Of a DNA stretch of 64,000 nucleotides, positions 1 through 13,059 are shown in pieces. The notes below the pieces were generated by a model. That model had not been told where the DNA came from. It searched no databases and worked only from the letters and a program-made list of their open reading frames with translations. Origin of the DNA: Leptasterias polaris (lineage: Eukaryota; Echinodermata; Asteroidea; Forcipulatida; Asteriidae); NCBI GenBank assembly GCA_037783415.1, contig JAZGTN010000008.1, positions 682,001-746,000 on the forward strand, read 5' to 3'. The first letter of the stretch is position 1, and every line of letters begins with the position of its first letter. A program made the translations under genes and the position numbers.

Positions 1-599
1 TTTACAAATGAAAACATTAATTTATAAAATCACATCAAGAATACTTGTACAACATTGACTATTAGATTACTCTGATCATTGACCCAGTTGAGGCAGTTTA
101 TTGTGGTTGTGATATTCTAGAATATCTGAGGTACCAGGAGAAAGTTGGACTGGAATTGAGGATGGATGGCACTCTACTTGGAAATTAAATGTGCTCAATT
201 TAGCTTCATTTTCATTCTATTCATTTTGTGATTCTCACGTAATCTGAAGTTGAAAGATCTCTAGGGATTTCTTAACCTATATCTGCTAAGCTTTGGTTTG
301 TCTTTAGTATACATTAACTCTTCAAACGGATAAAGGTGTAGCTATTTTATGGCAAAAATATAGCATCATTAATCAAAGCCTGATTGCCCTTATGGTTGTA
401 TAGTATTCCAGCAGCCATCACGATGTCATGCTGTGTTTGTCAGCATCCAACAAGACTTTTCCTGTGTTAATTTTTGACCTCTGCGAGGAAAAACAATGCA
501 AGTTTTAGGCAGTATGTGAGAAGATATAACAGTAATAGTAATGGTGACTTCTTATATAGCGCTCATTTCTGTCACTCAGTGACGCTTAAGGCACTTTAA
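1..599. other. Left-edge non-coding DNA, no gene seen
   Basis: AT-rich sequence with stop codons in all frames. I see no splice-consistent exon, RNA gene or clear repeat boundary until the hAT-like terminus at 600. Confidence 0.5.
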
Positions 600-1373
600 C
601 AGGGGCGGATCCAGGATTTTCCAAACGGGGGGGCGTGAAAATTTACCAAGCAGCAAATGGTGAATGCAATATGTGGCGCCTACGAGCGCATAATGCGAAC
701 CCCTAACGGCATGGGCCGGTTCCGGGGCCCGCAATGCTACGAAACAGGATTTTAGATGCTCTGTGGTACGATCTCATGCAATATCCGACCACTTAAACCA
801 ATTTTGTTTTTGCAAGATCATTATTAAAACATTATTTTCGAGTTGGGAGTCATCGATTTGAATCGGCCATCCTGAGTTATAAAATCAAAATGCAGGCTAC
901 AACTTATACTTATTCAGGGGGAAAACTGTTGGCGAGTTAAACGATAGTGCAATTTTTAATATAACCAAATAGGGTCTCTTTGTCATTTAGTTTTCACATA
1001 CTTGAGGATTAGAATGTGACACAAAATAACAAGCTGTGCTTGTCTTCAGTGACAGCGCGATCGAGCAACAATAACATTAATGTACGACAAGGTGAGGGTA
1101 GGCCTACTAGAGGCCTAGCCCCCTCCCCCAGCCCTACATCGTTGTACTATCTGCACAATTGATAATGACTAGTTTGAAAGAAACACAACGGATATTTACC
1201 CTCTTTCTTGAATACGAAAAAAATCTGTGATTTTCTAAACAGAGTGAGACACCATGATTATACGATGCTATGTCTTCACTAGCCCCATGGTAGGGCCAAT
1301 CCACTTCGTTCGTATCCTTGCCAATTGGGCCTAAGCACCATTGCAATCCTATTTTGTGCCCGATGTAGTTTTT

Positions 1374-1975
1374 AATCCGGGTTATGAAACTTACCGATCG
1401 AATGCTACTGTAGGCCTACTTGTAGAAAGCCCAAATGCTAAACATTTTTTTTAAACATCACAGATTTTGGGGGAAAATTGATTGCCTTTCTAGTCGCGAG
1501 AGTGAATTTTTTGATAACGCGTATTAACAACTTGCGCGAGAACCTAGTTGGGTTCCCTTAACAATTTCACAACATTTAAACTATCTATGGGGACCAGACT
1601 GATTTACATAACGCGCTGAGCATATTATAGACCTTTCTTTTGCAACGTCACAGCCCGAGTTTTTGCCAACCCAGGTTGAAAAACTATGGAAAGCCATAAA
1701 TGCAAATCAAAAACAGATTGCCACATCACAGTTTGTAGCAGTGTTTACACAAAATATTCAAAAATAGTGTTGAATTTGTTGTGGATTGTTGAGGGAACCT
1801 GAAAATGTTTTTCCCGCAAGTTAATAAGTGGGGAAAAAATCACACTCGCGACTCGAAAAGCAAACAATTTTCCCAAAAGATCTGTGATGTTTTTTTAAAA
1901 AAAATTCAGCATTAGGGCCTTCTACAAGTAGAGTAGCATTCGATCGGTACGTTTCATAACCCGGATTAAAAATTA
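1374..1975. repeat. Imperfect 600-bp palindrome inside the hAT-like element
   Basis: The stretch beginning ATCCGGGTTATGAAAC near 1376 returns inverted near 1972, followed on both arms by GATCGAATGCTAC, a CATCACAGAT block, TCGCGAG and a TTCCC block. The arms enclose the 1626-1790 TATAGACC-type element. It looks like a nested fold-back element or a composite of two insertions. Confidence 0.65.
1626..1795 (-). mobile_element. Partial copy of TATAGACCTTTC MITE family
   Basis: Starts TATAGACCTTTC, then CAACGTCACAGCCCGAG, CTATGGAAAGCCATAA, AATCAAAAACAGAT and CAAAAATAGTGTTGAATTTG. This matches, in inverse orientation, the right half of the element at 43750-44049 and part of 51693-51955. Confidence 0.75.
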
Positions 1976-2544
1976 AATCGGCCACAGAAAAAAAGGATGC
2001 ACTGGGCCAAGGATACGAAGTAGATTATCCCTATTCATGGGGCTATGTCTTCACTAGTTTCCGGAAGTTCGTATTGTAAAAGTCACATTGTATTTAGTGC
2101 GCGCGAGTACTGACTTTCCATCCAGAAACTTCTTTGCACAATGTACACACACACAGGTGGCATGCATGGTCGACTCACGATGTGGGTGAATGATCTTCAC
2201 GCCCCCGGATCCCCGCGCCAGGCATGTTCAGTGTGTGAGAAAAACACACTTTCCACACAGTACACAAGATTCACGTGAGACAATGTCTGACAGTGAAATA
2301 ATAGTGGTCCACAAATGAAACAAAGTGTACTAGGTACGGATTTTTAGTAGCTTTTTTGAAATAAAATACTAGGTAGGGCCTTAGTCATTAATTTTGTCTC
2401 TCCCTCACTTTTCTCCTTGATGGTGTCTTTTTTTTTTTTTTTTTTTTTTTCTCAAGCAAAAGGGGGGGGCGTGCGCCCCCCACGCCCCCCCCCTGTATCC
2501 GCCGCTGTTTAACAGTCAGTATGTGGAATCAGCAGGTGCTAGGT

Positions 2545-2846
2545 ATGTGGAGCTGCATTTTGAAGTATGAGACCCATTCCTTTACATAGCACCATGTAAT
2601 GGTTTACAAGGTGCTGTGGCGCAATATGAGCCAGTCGAACCAGGAACACCGGGGCGAACCCCTTCTCTTTTTGATAAGTGCACTGGGTTCTTTTACGTGC
2701 ATTACACAACACACAGGACAAAAACGGCGTTACGTCCCATCTCAAGGACGCAAGTGTCACGACCTGGACTTGAACTCACACTACTGAACAGAAACACTAA
2801 AGCTTGAGTCTGGTGTTCTTATCTGCTCGGCCATGACACGGCACTA
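2545..2846 (-). repeat. tRNA-derived SINE, class II tRNA head (diverged copy)
   Basis: Read on the minus strand, a tRNA-like head with an A box (GGCCGAGCAGATAAG-like), a long variable arm and a degenerate B box (GAGTTCAAGTCC) is followed by ACACTTGCGTCCTTGAG. The same head and tail order occurs at 10588-10935 and 62876-63180. Head resemblance is to Leu/Ser-type tRNAs. This copy is the most diverged. Confidence 0.65.
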
Positions 2847-2879
2847 TATACTGATCAATTACAGTGTTGTTGTGAAGAC

Positions 2880-3002
2880 CAGGTAGTCCGATACCAATAC
2901 CAAGACTGACAGTCCAAGGCGGAGACCAGACAGTCCGAAACCAAGACCAAGGCTGTTCATCAAGACCAAGACCAAGACCAACAGTCCATGACCAAGACTG
3001 GA
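2880..3002. repeat. Degenerate CCAAGACCAAGA simple repeat
   Basis: Repeated units of accaagacc/agtccgaaacc; a short related patch lies at 5185-5235 (gagaccaagaccaagaccag). Confidence 0.7.
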
Positions 3003-3452
3003 CTTGCAAATAAAGCCTAACAAATCATCTTTGAATAGTCATCTAATACTTGGGAATCCATTTTTCAAAATTCTTTATTTATGTTTTTTTGTGGTGTAAA
3101 TGTCATCGACAGTCACGGTGCATCTAAGTAGCACTTGACAAACATTGATGTACCATATATAAATAACTTTAGGCCATCTGCAGCTATAATAAAGGTGACA
3201 ATTACAAACCTGTATTTCCTCTACAATGCATTTTTCTTTTCTCAAATGTGTTAAACAGGGATCCAGATCTTAAAACGTATACTAAATTGGCATTTCAACC
3301 TCTCATTACCACTGGATTAAAGATTCCCAAAAATGTTTGGGAGCACAGTATCCTCAGTGCTAGAGAAGTAGGTCAGAGAACCCAACAAACTTATTTTGGG
3401 AAAAAAATGCAGCATTTTTGTTTACCAGGCAGGCTTATACAAGTGTGAATTT

Positions 3453-4279
3453 GGTTAATTAGCACTCACGCGTTATTAAACATATGCGTCATTACTCCTC
3501 AGCGCGCCATGGAAATTCACCAGATTTTCAGCCGTACCTAGAAAACTTTAGATAACTTTCGTTGTGATTATTTTGTTGTGTTACAAGTTGAGTTTATTTT
3601 GAAGAGAATGAAATTGTGTTTTGAATGATTTTCACAGTTGTGTTGTTTGCTTTCCCAAATTGAAGCTTTTAGGTTGGAAACATAACACAGATTAACAAAA
3701 ATTAGAAACCACTGTTTGCGTTTGTTATACGTGGAAAAATCTGCACACAAAAATTTCTCAACTGTAATGTCATCTCAAAGCGCAAAAAAGATACAAAAGT
3801 GATTGAAAATACACGCAACATACCTTTGGAAATAAAAATTAATGCCTCTATTACCAACAGATAACTTCTTTACCTAAAACTCTTTGTAAAATCCTTGCAA
3901 ATCATGGTATTACATATGTCAAAACACCAATAAACTTATCGTGAAACAAGCGGAAGTTCGCCATTACTGTGTACATCGCGCGTGTGATACGTGGTACGTA
4001 CAATGCGGTCTGCACACACAGAGTGAACGAACAGCTGCTCGTTGTGCTTCACATGCGTTGTGATAGTACTTCCGACCTTTGAACCTTTGGAGGTGGATAG
4101 AGTCATGTTTTCTTATGGGGACCATGTGCTATTTTTGGACTATTGTCATCTTGAAATCGCGCTCTATCAACGGCTGTTTGCTGCATTTTAATCTCATGTG
4201 TAAAACGCTAAATACAACTTGTCAAACTTTGAGGGCGGTTGCGGGCGCCTGCGGGCGGTATGAGGGCTAAAGGGTTAAA
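3453..4279. mobile_element. Possible TTAA-flanked element related to 19073-19922
   Basis: The right end reads GGGCTAAAGGGTTAA, matching the right end of the clearer element at 19073-19922. The proposed left end, TTAATTAGCACTCACGCG, is only weakly similar, so the left limit is uncertain. No transposase ORF is seen. Confidence 0.35.
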
Positions 4280-5455
4280 GGTCTCAATTTGCTCAACCCT
4301 GAATGTTTGCCCAAGACATTACCCTATGGCTCACACGATGTGGGTCCAAAAGCCAATGCTCATCACGAGAATTAGACCAACTACATGTGCCCATCTTTTT
4401 CTTTTCGTTTTTTTTCTAGACTTGGAGAACATTCATAAACATGAAGGCCTACTTTAAAAAAAAAATTTTTATGTGTGTGGGTTCGGCCTTTTTTATTTTA
4501 CAGAAAAAGGTTGTCTTTCCTATTCTGGTTTTCAAAAGATAAAGTTTCCTAATCTCAGTAGTTAAGTAAAATTGTGTCCTGTCCAGCAGGTAGCACATGC
4601 TATGCACTTCAGCATGTTTGTGGTCTTTGTATGCAAGCTGTATAATTGCAAAATTTGGCAGACATAGCAGAATGACGTAGTGAAAACAACATAAGAGGCA
4701 GATTAATTTGAATTCCGACAAAAGTTTCACGAGGTCAGCAGCATTAAGCTTGGAAACGAGTTATACTTTCGGATGGTGCCAAACTTACTAAAAATTCATA
4801 CAACACATACACATGTCTAGTAGTTACAGACAGTCAAATACGCCCTAGTGTGTATGCATGCATTAGAACCCACGTATGTGCAGAGCGCTGCGGTTGGATC
4901 AATCTATTTCCCACCTCAAGTTGTGATCGATGATGCATGCAGCGGCGTGCCATTTTTGATGGCGCAAACTGTATTCGCTTTCTTACATTCTAAATTTGCG
5001 CATAGATTGCACTCACATGTACATGGAGTGAGTTAGTTGTGGTGTAGGATTTTTTATCAAGGAAACGATGCACGCGCTCTCGCAGAATTTTGTTGGACAA
5101 TATTTCAAGGTACGATACATTTTGCTTGTTATCGAATGGAAGTTTTTTTATTGGTCTCAAGCTGGTCTAAAGCCAAAATGAGGTCCGAGACCAAGACCAA
5201 GACCAGTAGTCCAAGTCCATGTGTGCTTGAGACTAAGACAACGAACATTTACCAGTGATTACGTGTGTTTGCCTTCTATAGAGGGCGTTTTCCTGACACT
5301 TTCTTATCTAATTGCAGTTTCTTTCAACCCATGACACTAACTATTTTGTTGCATAAAAACAATCTTTAAGAAAATGGTTGTTAAATTAGGTTCATGTTCT
5401 TTATGACTTCACTTCAAAACTCTATGTCTGAACTGGTATACACACTAGATACAAT
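4280..5455. other. Non-coding stretch, no gene recognised
   Basis: Short ORFs only, none with domain-like composition or matching splice sites. A small CCAAGACC-type simple-repeat patch lies at about 5185-5235. Confidence 0.4.
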
Positions 5456-6648
5456 CAGCCCCAATACTTCACGACGGCAACGACGGCAATTGCCGTCGTT
5501 GCCCCTACCTATTGCCGCAATGCCCTTCAAAAATCCCACTTTTCACGGCAATTTTTGCCGTGCACTTTTCTTGTCATTGCCGTCGTGCCCTTTCTCCTGA
5601 AAAAAAATTATATTTAACGATATCCCAAGTTCGACATTCATCTCTAAAAATAACAGAAAATGAGCCGAAATAGCAACTGTCCCATAAAAATTTAACGCAA
5701 TGAACAACACGCACAAGAACACACACACGGAAACAACGTACATACATTGTACATGTACAACAATCATCACAAACCAATAGTATGGTGCAGTCAGCTTCAC
5801 ACTACGACGTACGTGTATGCAGCACTGCATGTGTACACCTATCCGAGTCGGTGCCCAGACTGTGAAACACGCACAATAAACACGTGCACATCGTTTCAAC
5901 CTCGTGCCCGCTGAAATATTCGCTCGGCCCCAGTAGGTGGGACCGTGCGAAAAAGAAAAACTACCGAGAAGAAGTTGTTGTTATGCAGCTTGCTTGCTTT
6001 GCTTGGCTTGGGTGATGCGTCCAACCAACGTTGGTGTTTGCTTTCAAAATGCCGTATCAGGAAAGAACCAAGCAAAAGAAATTGGCTCAACTAAATGTTG
6101 CAGCATCAAAATGCTGCAAATTGGACACCTTTTTCAGGTTAATTTTTTTGTATGCAAGTTTTTGGGGTGTATTTTTTCCGTGTATTTAAGCTTTTTTTAA
6201 GGGCTCGATTTGCATCATCGTACATTACAATTACATGTCTGCAACAAATTAGAAATTAAACTGTTTTAATAAGGTTTTACTAGAACAGCCTACTACAGGT
6301 CTTATTAATATTAATTTAAAAGAAAACTGTGTTTTTAATACAAATTTATATTTCAAATTATGATATACTCTTAATTTAATTATTCATCGTGGTTTTCCTT
6401 ATGTATAACAATTTTATTTTGAAGACAAATAAACTACATGTATGTCATGAAGGAAACAAGCAGAACAGAAGAACTGAGAGTGATGTGCATTTTATTGTGT
6501 AAGATTGTATAATTATTGAAATATGTGTTTTTTCCAATATTGCCTTGGTGCCCTTCGCAACTTTTTACGATTGCCTTGGTGCCCTAAATTTGTACAAAAA
6601 GTCAAGGCAAAACTGCCTTGCCCCTTCAGAGCCGAAGTATCAGGGCTG
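5456..6648. mobile_element. 1.19-kb TIR DNA element with TACAAT target duplication
   Basis: The left end CAGCCCCAATACTTC and right end (minus strand) CAGCCCTGATACTTC match at 13 of 15 bases. TACAAT immediately precedes the left end (5450-5455) and follows the right end (6649-6654). Both subterminal regions are rich in TGCCGTCGTGCCC or TGCCTTGGTGCCC motifs, including a perfect 22-nt palindrome at 5479-5500. No transposase ORF, so non-autonomous. The CAG start suggests hAT, but a 6-bp duplication is short for that group. Confidence 0.75.
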
Positions 6649-6654
6649 TACAAT

Positions 6655-7500
6655 GCCTTTGAATATGAAAAGATAAAAGTTACAGTTGAAGAAAGGAGAG
6701 GAAAATCAAGATCTTTAGGAATGGATTGGAAAATCAATCCTTGTCGTGGTCAAGTGGTTATCACACTGGGTTATTAAGGTGAAAGGCATCTGGGGAAAAA
6801 GATGCAGTTGAGAAAAACAATGGTTTTAGCCTTCAAGGAAAGACTCTGGTAGGGTTGAAACAATCTGTGAGTAAAATGGTTTTCATGATCAGATATTTTG
6901 AAATGACTGCACTGTGAATTCCAAATGAGTAACATGTATGATAGGCCAAAATGCACTTTTTGACTTTTTGCTCTCTGTCATAAAAAAGACAATGAACATA
7001 TCAGGATGCATCAACTTAAATCAATTTATGAAGAGTTATAAAAAACGTTTCTCAACATAAATGAATCACTTAATTCTAAGTGATAAATTCTCAATGTTAA
7101 CAATAATTCAGTTGTCAAGTGACATAACCTTGTCAAATATACCATATTATTCAGTCTACCTGTGAAGCCAAATAAGAATGTGAAAGGTCCTTGTTATTTA
7201 AAATGTTCATTTAAAGGGAAAGTACAAATAATGGGATGCAAATACCCATACATGTATGTGATCCTGTAGATCTTGTTCAGTACTGTTATTTCAAAGGGAC
7301 ATTTCTAGGGGGGAAATTCAAATTATAACAAAACCAAGTTCTTATGATGATTTTGACTTAAAAGAAGGAAATTTAAAAGCAGGTCCTCATTTTTTTTAAA
7401 TTTTGAATATGATGTGTTTATTTTGTACTTTCCCCTTGAATGAAATTTTTTAAACATTTGAAATTACTTTCCAAATGTTAGAATTACTAAAGAGACTAAA
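6655..7500. other. AT-rich non-coding sequence
   Basis: No exon-like ORF, RNA gene or bounded repeat recognised. Confidence 0.4.
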
Positions 7501-7539
7501 GGACTGGTATATCTTAACATTAACTTTGACAGCTATCCC

Positions 7540-8400
7540 AGTCAAATGCAATAGTTAATATTACAATATTTAATTGGAATGGATGGACGGAATGAAATGC
7601 TGTCTTGGGTGTGATGTTGAGCATTCCTTTGTCTCCATTCACTATTGATAACAGTTCTGGCAAAACGTTTGGAAGATTCTTGATGCCTTCAGCTCTGCCA
7701 ATGTATTTGAAATGACTCCATTCCATGATATAATCACACCACGGACTCGGTGTGAATGGTCTGCTGTCATCATAGATCTGCTGATGCTGTTTAATATCAT
7801 TCCACTCCTTTACAGCAAATAGCAGTCTTACATTCTTATAGGTCTCCCGTGTTTACTGATAACAGTTCAGTCATTGTTGAATGCGATTCCATTCATTGAC
7901 TAGAATATACTCGCAGTCTCACATTTTCAAAGATCTCCAATCACTCTCCTTTAGTCTTTGCAGTGAGGGCATAAGGATCTTGCTGCAATCAATTCGCTGT
8001 TTACAATGGATACATACATCCTCCATTGGTTTAAGCGTTTGGTAGTGACAACTCCTTGATTGAAATACGCTTGCAGTCTTATATTTCAAATGTTCTCCTG
8101 TGATAAACGATAACATTTCTGTTGATGTTGAATGTAATTCCATTCCTTGAATAGAATCTACTTGCAGTCTTGTATTCTTCCAGATCTCATGTACGTGTTG
8201 ATAGCAGTTCTGTTAATGGTGTTTAATGTGACCCCATTCCATTAAATCATCACATTGCAGTCTTTATTTAACGTTTCCTCAGGTTAAACTCTCTTTAAGT
8301 CAGTGCATTGCAGTCAGGGCAGAACTGAGACATAGGTTGTAAGCATCTTGATGTCATCAATCTCATCAATGGATACATACATGTACATCCTCCATTGGTT
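7540..8400. repeat. Degenerate low-copy tandem repeat, unit roughly 115-130 bp
   Basis: Recurring blocks of TTGCAGTCTTATATTC, GTTGATAGCAGTTCTG and AATGTGATTCCATTCC appear at about 7560, 7730, 7830, 7910, 8070, 8170 and 8260. Units have drifted strongly in length and sequence. Confidence 0.6.
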
Positions 8401-10020
8401 GAAGTGTTTTTCATTGCAACTCCTGCAGAGGCATGTCCTCAATATTGGAACATTAGTGGCAAGTCTTTTCTGGGTTCGAGAATCTTCCTTAGACTGCAGG
8501 CAATGTTAGTTGTCTCATTTCAACGTGTGCTGGTAGTTGAGGCAGATTGCAGTTTGGCTCTGTTCTCATTCTCCTTGTCTCCTTGTCTGCCATTTTAACA
8601 ATAATTTGGCATGTCCTTTTTCCAAGAACTTAAGTCACTTCTCAGTTCTGAGTATCCAGGGAACCACTAAGGGAAAGTGGACCTGTAACATCGCATGGGC
8701 AGGAGTGTCAGATCCTGAAGTAGCTCCTGCTACCTGCTACCCTTACAAAACCCCTAAAACAGCATGTGACCGGGATAGCACTTAAAAAGAATTAAAGGAC
8801 CTGCTGTGGGTTAACTACTACATTCCAACCAGGAGAAAATAATCATCTTAACGTCTGTCATCTTTCAAATAATATTTCATACTCCTAACTAGGTGCTTCC
8901 ATTGTTAACAATTTCTTTGATTTTTCTGCCTTTTACAATTTAACCAGGACATGTAGAATGTAACCACACAGCATGTCGGGTAATCCATTTCCAAAACCCT
9001 TAGAAACTTGGGATACAAATTGTTTTGTATTTAGAAATTAATCAAGAACTACATGTACTCTCGACTTAACTTTAAAATTTATACTGGGCCACAGCGTCAT
9101 ACGATAATCTTAAAATTAAAATTCAGAAACCAGTTTGTGGTATACTGGATTTGTCTTTCTTTGAAAAATGAACATGTGAAATAGGCCTACATTGCATTAG
9201 GGTCATTGTTTGGTAATTACCCCAAAAAATCTGTGTAATTTCTATCCTAAAGCTTACATATTATAAAGATGATAGTAAGCGTCCTGCCAAATTATTTTGT
9301 CTGAAATTCCCCTTTTGATTAGAAATCAATAAAAAACATTTGAATCAAAGAAAAACGATTCATGCATCAATCTTTTTTCAGATTTCTGAGGGTTGGTGTT
9401 GAATTGCGAATGCTGCGGCCAGACAAGCGGTTGGTACCAGCTGTCACCTCGCTAAATGGGGATAGATGCGAAGTTCAAGTAAAAATATCGTTAGAGTTTT
9501 TTTGCTGTTTTTCTTTTCTCAGCAAGTAGACACTCTATTCAGCCAAAACTTTCACTGGTGACTTTAATGTATCTTTCTTTGTAATTTTGCTGAAGAAAAA
9601 ACAAACAATGGCCCTACCTTTAACTGTGCAGGTTGTTATACTATTAAACTTGGTTATTAAGAATTGCTAGAAAATCTCATGGCATGTACAGTTCAGTAAA
9701 CTATTAGATTAAACTAGTTATGTATTTCATGATGCTCATGGAACATCTGAATGTCCCCCATCCAAACTTAAGGGAAGAAAAAACAGTTGTAATGTTCAAG
9801 TTTTTGTTTTGTCTGCATGTGTTACACCACTCTGTCAAAAACAATGTAACAAACAAGCTACTTTTAAAGTGTTCCAGCGTTTTCAATAACCATTTTTTCA
9901 AAGGAGAAACATGTTATTTAGGCTGCAGTCTGGTATATTTGTGCCTCTAGATAAAGAGAACATGACTGATAATTGTTACCGTGCCAAGGTGTCCGACACA
10001 CAGGTAACTTTTGCTGTAGA
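8400..10020. other. Non-coding stretch
   Basis: No exon-like reading frame, tRNA or element boundaries that I can support. Confidence 0.4.
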
Positions 10021-10059
10021 ATACAGCAGTCAGGATCTGATAAGAATCCAGCTATAACA

Positions 10060-10575
10060 CTGACTGCTGTTAATAAGGATTTCCTTTTTCAAGTTAACCG
10101 TCTGCAGTCAGAATTCGAACCCAACATTCTGATGATTATCAACTGAGGAACTTAGGTCCAGTTACTGACCACTTGTAATATTTATCTCCTTTATTATGTA
10201 GACCACTTGCAGTCAGGAGACAGACTAACTATTTTCATGGCCATCACCACAAGAATTCAAGTCCAGTTATTGACTGCTCCAAATTTCTTCTTCATGATGT
10301 AGACTACTTTTTAATAATATCTCTTTTTGATGTTGACTTCTTGCAGTCAGGCGTTGGACTCACTACTTTCATGGCCATCACCACAAAAATCCAAGTCCCA
10401 GTTACTGACTACCTACCTACCTCCTTCCTTTCATTGCTTTATAATGTTGACTACTTGCAGTCTAGAGTTGGACCCACTATACTTATGGCCATCACCACAA
10501 GAATCTAAGTCCAGTTACTGACCACTTCTATAATATCTTTATTTAGTCCTGTATGATGTTTACTACTTGCAGTGA
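10060..10575. repeat. Tandem repeat, unit about 110-120 bp
   Basis: About five units share ACTACTTGCAGTC, GTTGGACTCACTA, TCATGGCCATCACCACAAGAA and AAGTCCAGTTACTGACCAC (units near 10080, 10200, 10330, 10445 and 10560). A stray related unit lies at about 12400-12485. The shared TTGCAGTC word links it loosely to the 7.5-8.4 kb array. Confidence 0.75.
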
Positions 10576-10587
10576 AATCACCTAACA

Positions 10588-10935
10588 TCACAAGGCCACG
10601 GATAGCCAGTTTAATGTGAGGGCTACACTTAACTGATTCGGGCTATCGACCCAAATGAAATGGGGCACACTGCCACCTAATCCCAGGGTTGAAACAGGGT
10701 TACCCATTTCACAGTCCGTAAGGATGTAGGCATGAGTTTCATCTACCTGGAGCCTGGTTGGTAAACCTTCGCAACCTTTTATGAAACAATTATGGTTAAG
10801 TGCCTTGCTCAAGGGCACAAGTGTCAGGACCAGGTATCGAACCCACACTCTGCTGCTTACAACACCAGAGCTTGGGTCCGGTGAACTAGACCGCTCGGCC
10901 ACGACCAGCCTCATTTCATGAGGTTTACTGCCACA
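10588..10935 (-). repeat. tRNA-derived SINE, class II tRNA head
   Basis: On the minus strand the head shows an A box (TGGCCGAGCGGTCTAG), a long variable arm and a B box (GGGTTCGATACC), then ACTTGTGCCCTTGAGCAAG and a tail. It is the same arrangement as 62876-63180. The long variable arm points to a Leu/Ser-type tRNA ancestor. Confidence 0.85.
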
Positions 10936-11261
10936 CACAGTTCAACAACTACAAGGAAGTAGCACTGTCTTACATGTTGAACACATCTACAAATAATTGG
11001 ATTCATGACAAACTATGGTTTCTCCCTTTAAAAAAATATGTTAAAAAGATTTTTTTTAAACAATGTGTTTAAGGTCACTTACACCACTCAAATCAAATAC
11101 ATGATTTGATGTGTTAATTCCCCACCATCTACATTTTCTCTACCATACTGTTAATGCCATGAGAAAAGTATTCACCTTACACCTTTCAATAAAATATTAA
11201 ACTAGAAATGATAACTACTGAAATTGGTGCATTTGGCAATCATGAGGAATGTTTGCTCTTC

Positions 11262-11735
11262 TGAAAATTCTAAACATTGAAGTTGACTCCAACCCCAACT
11301 TTTAAAATGATTTACTTGATTGCAATGGTGAGATGTATACATGTCAACATGTCTGTGACCATTCATAGAATAAAGAAGCATTGATTGAACAGTCTTGAAC
11401 TGTTTGAAGATTCAAGATTACAGAAAGTGTAGGTTTGAGGAAAGTTTACCATTCTGCTAATTCTAAACATTGAAGTTGACTCCAACCCCAACTTTTAGAA
11501 TTACTCACTTGATTGCAATGATGAGATGTATACATGTCATTGTCAACATGTCTGTGACCATTCATAGAATAAAGAAGCATTGATTGAACAGTCTTGAACA
11601 GTTTGAAGATTCAAGATTACAGAAAGTGTAGGTTTGAGGAAAGTTTACCATTCTGCTAATTCTAAACATTGAAGTTGACTCCAACCCCAACTTTTAGAAT
11701 TACTCACTTGATTGCAATAATGAGATGTATACATG
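11262..11735. repeat. Tandem repeat, about 2.4 copies of a ~195-bp unit
   Basis: Units start with ATTCTAAACATTGAAGTTGA at about 11266, 11458 and 11660 and are near-identical, including TACATGTCAACATGTCTGTG and AGAATAAAGAAGCATTG, which suggests recent duplication. Confidence 0.9.
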
Positions 11736-11759
11736 TCAATGTGTCTGTCACCTTTCAGT

Positions 11760-12620
11760 TAGTTTTCATTCATAGAATGTAGAATGTCACCACATAATCT
11801 TATTTGTGCTTTAATTGCACAGTTTGTTTCAAAATCGTAATAAGAAAAATAATGTAACCAGGTAACTCTTACTTCAGTAAAATATTTTAAGTTTCTAATT
11901 GAATGAAACAAATAATATTATTAGCATATCAGCTTTTGAAGAAATTAGGACTGTTTAATTTTAGTCTGGTATTAAAATAACTAACTTGATTCTGTGATGA
12001 CACTCAAAAAGTATATTTAATTACATATAAATTGAATAGTTTACTTGTTTTTAAAGTCCCAGACAAAATTATAACACCACTTTCAAGTGTCAGGGGTGAG
12101 AGTCATTACTGACCAAAGGGTCTAAAACTAAAATCCACATTTCAGGAGGTATGCTGAAATGAAGGCATTGATGACATAGAGAGGCTTTTGATGACATAGA
12201 GAGACTTTTAGGAACAGTCCTCTCAGCATTAGAGACTGAAGTAGATCAATGTGAGTGGTATCCTTATATATAAGGAAAACCAACAGCTAGATTTTTCAAC
12301 AGGCAGACATAAGACATAAAAATGCCTTAGTTCAGATCAAAGTCTGACATTTCTCATCCCTACACATGAAAGGCAGGTGTTACTTTTGTTTCACAATTGA
12401 AACTTGCAGTTAGGATTTGGACTCATTATTCTGATGACCTTCATCACAAGAACCTGAATCCAGTAACTGCCTTCTGCTAATATTATCTCCTTTATAAGAA
12501 AAATCTTATTTTCTGAGATTTCAGTTAAAGAAATGAAACTACAAAAAACCATGAGACGTAATTATATGAATGGATAATTAATTTAAAAGAAAATGTAATT
12601 CTTTAAAAATGTTAAGAATG
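11760..12620. other. Non-coding stretch
   Basis: AT-rich; one isolated unit related to the 10-kb tandem repeat near 12400-12485; nothing else recognised. Confidence 0.4.
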
Positions 12621-12623
12621 CTT

Positions 12624-13057
12624 TGGGGGCCATTCAGAATAGTCAATGTTTAAAAGAAATTGAACTTGTTTTGACCCACCCACCAACCGACCCCAAAATT
12701 CAGTTTTGTGATATTGAATAGCTTAATAACATAATACACACACTGAAGAACTAAATAATGCCTCAAGTGAACCAGGTATTTTAGATCAAAGGTCCCAACA
12801 TCAGTAGTTTTCAATTGCTTTTCCTGGCTTAAACAAACAACTTTGTAGTTTTATCAAGAATAAAATCTACAAATCTTGACCAGCTTGTAATTTTGTCTTC
12901 TTCCTCATCATTTGTTTAAATATATTTGTATTAGGGCCTAGTCTACTATTAGCAATTTTTGTTAAACTGAATTCCGATTTTTCTTTTGACCCACCCACCC
13001 ACAATTTCGAGAGAAAAAAAATCACAATATTTTAACGTTGACTATTCTGGATGGCCC
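12624..13057. mobile_element. 434-bp TIR element (GGGCCATCCAGAATAGTCAA)
   Basis: The left end GGGGGCCATTCAGAATAGTC and right end (minus strand) AAGGGCCATCCAGAATAGTC form about 28-bp TIRs running into GTTTAAAA / GTTAAAA. Inside is a C-rich patch (GACCCACCCACC) on both sides. A related partial copy is at 53550-53830. Non-autonomous. Confidence 0.8.
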
Positions 13058-13059
13058 TT

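Larger units (their letters stand above)
600..2507. mobile_element. hAT-like non-autonomous DNA transposon (TIR CAGxGGCGGATxCAGG)
   Basis: The left end reads CAGGGGCGGATCCAGG and the right end, read on the minus strand, CAGCGGCGGATACAGG: 14 of 16 match. Both ends run into G or C homopolymer tracts (about 629-635 and 2462-2493), a common look for hAT-type ends in marine invertebrates. TTTAA flanks both ends directly, and an 8-bp TTTAACAG at 595-602 and 2508-2515 overlaps the left terminus, so the target duplication is either 5 bp or a slightly shifted 8 bp. No transposase-like ORF is present, and the interior contains a smaller inverted-repeat structure. Assignment to hAT rests on termini only. 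Confidence 0.7.

Noticed and set aside
10588..10938. 116-residue minus-strand ORF
   Set aside because: It lies inside a tRNA-derived SINE, whose A and B boxes explain the conservation.
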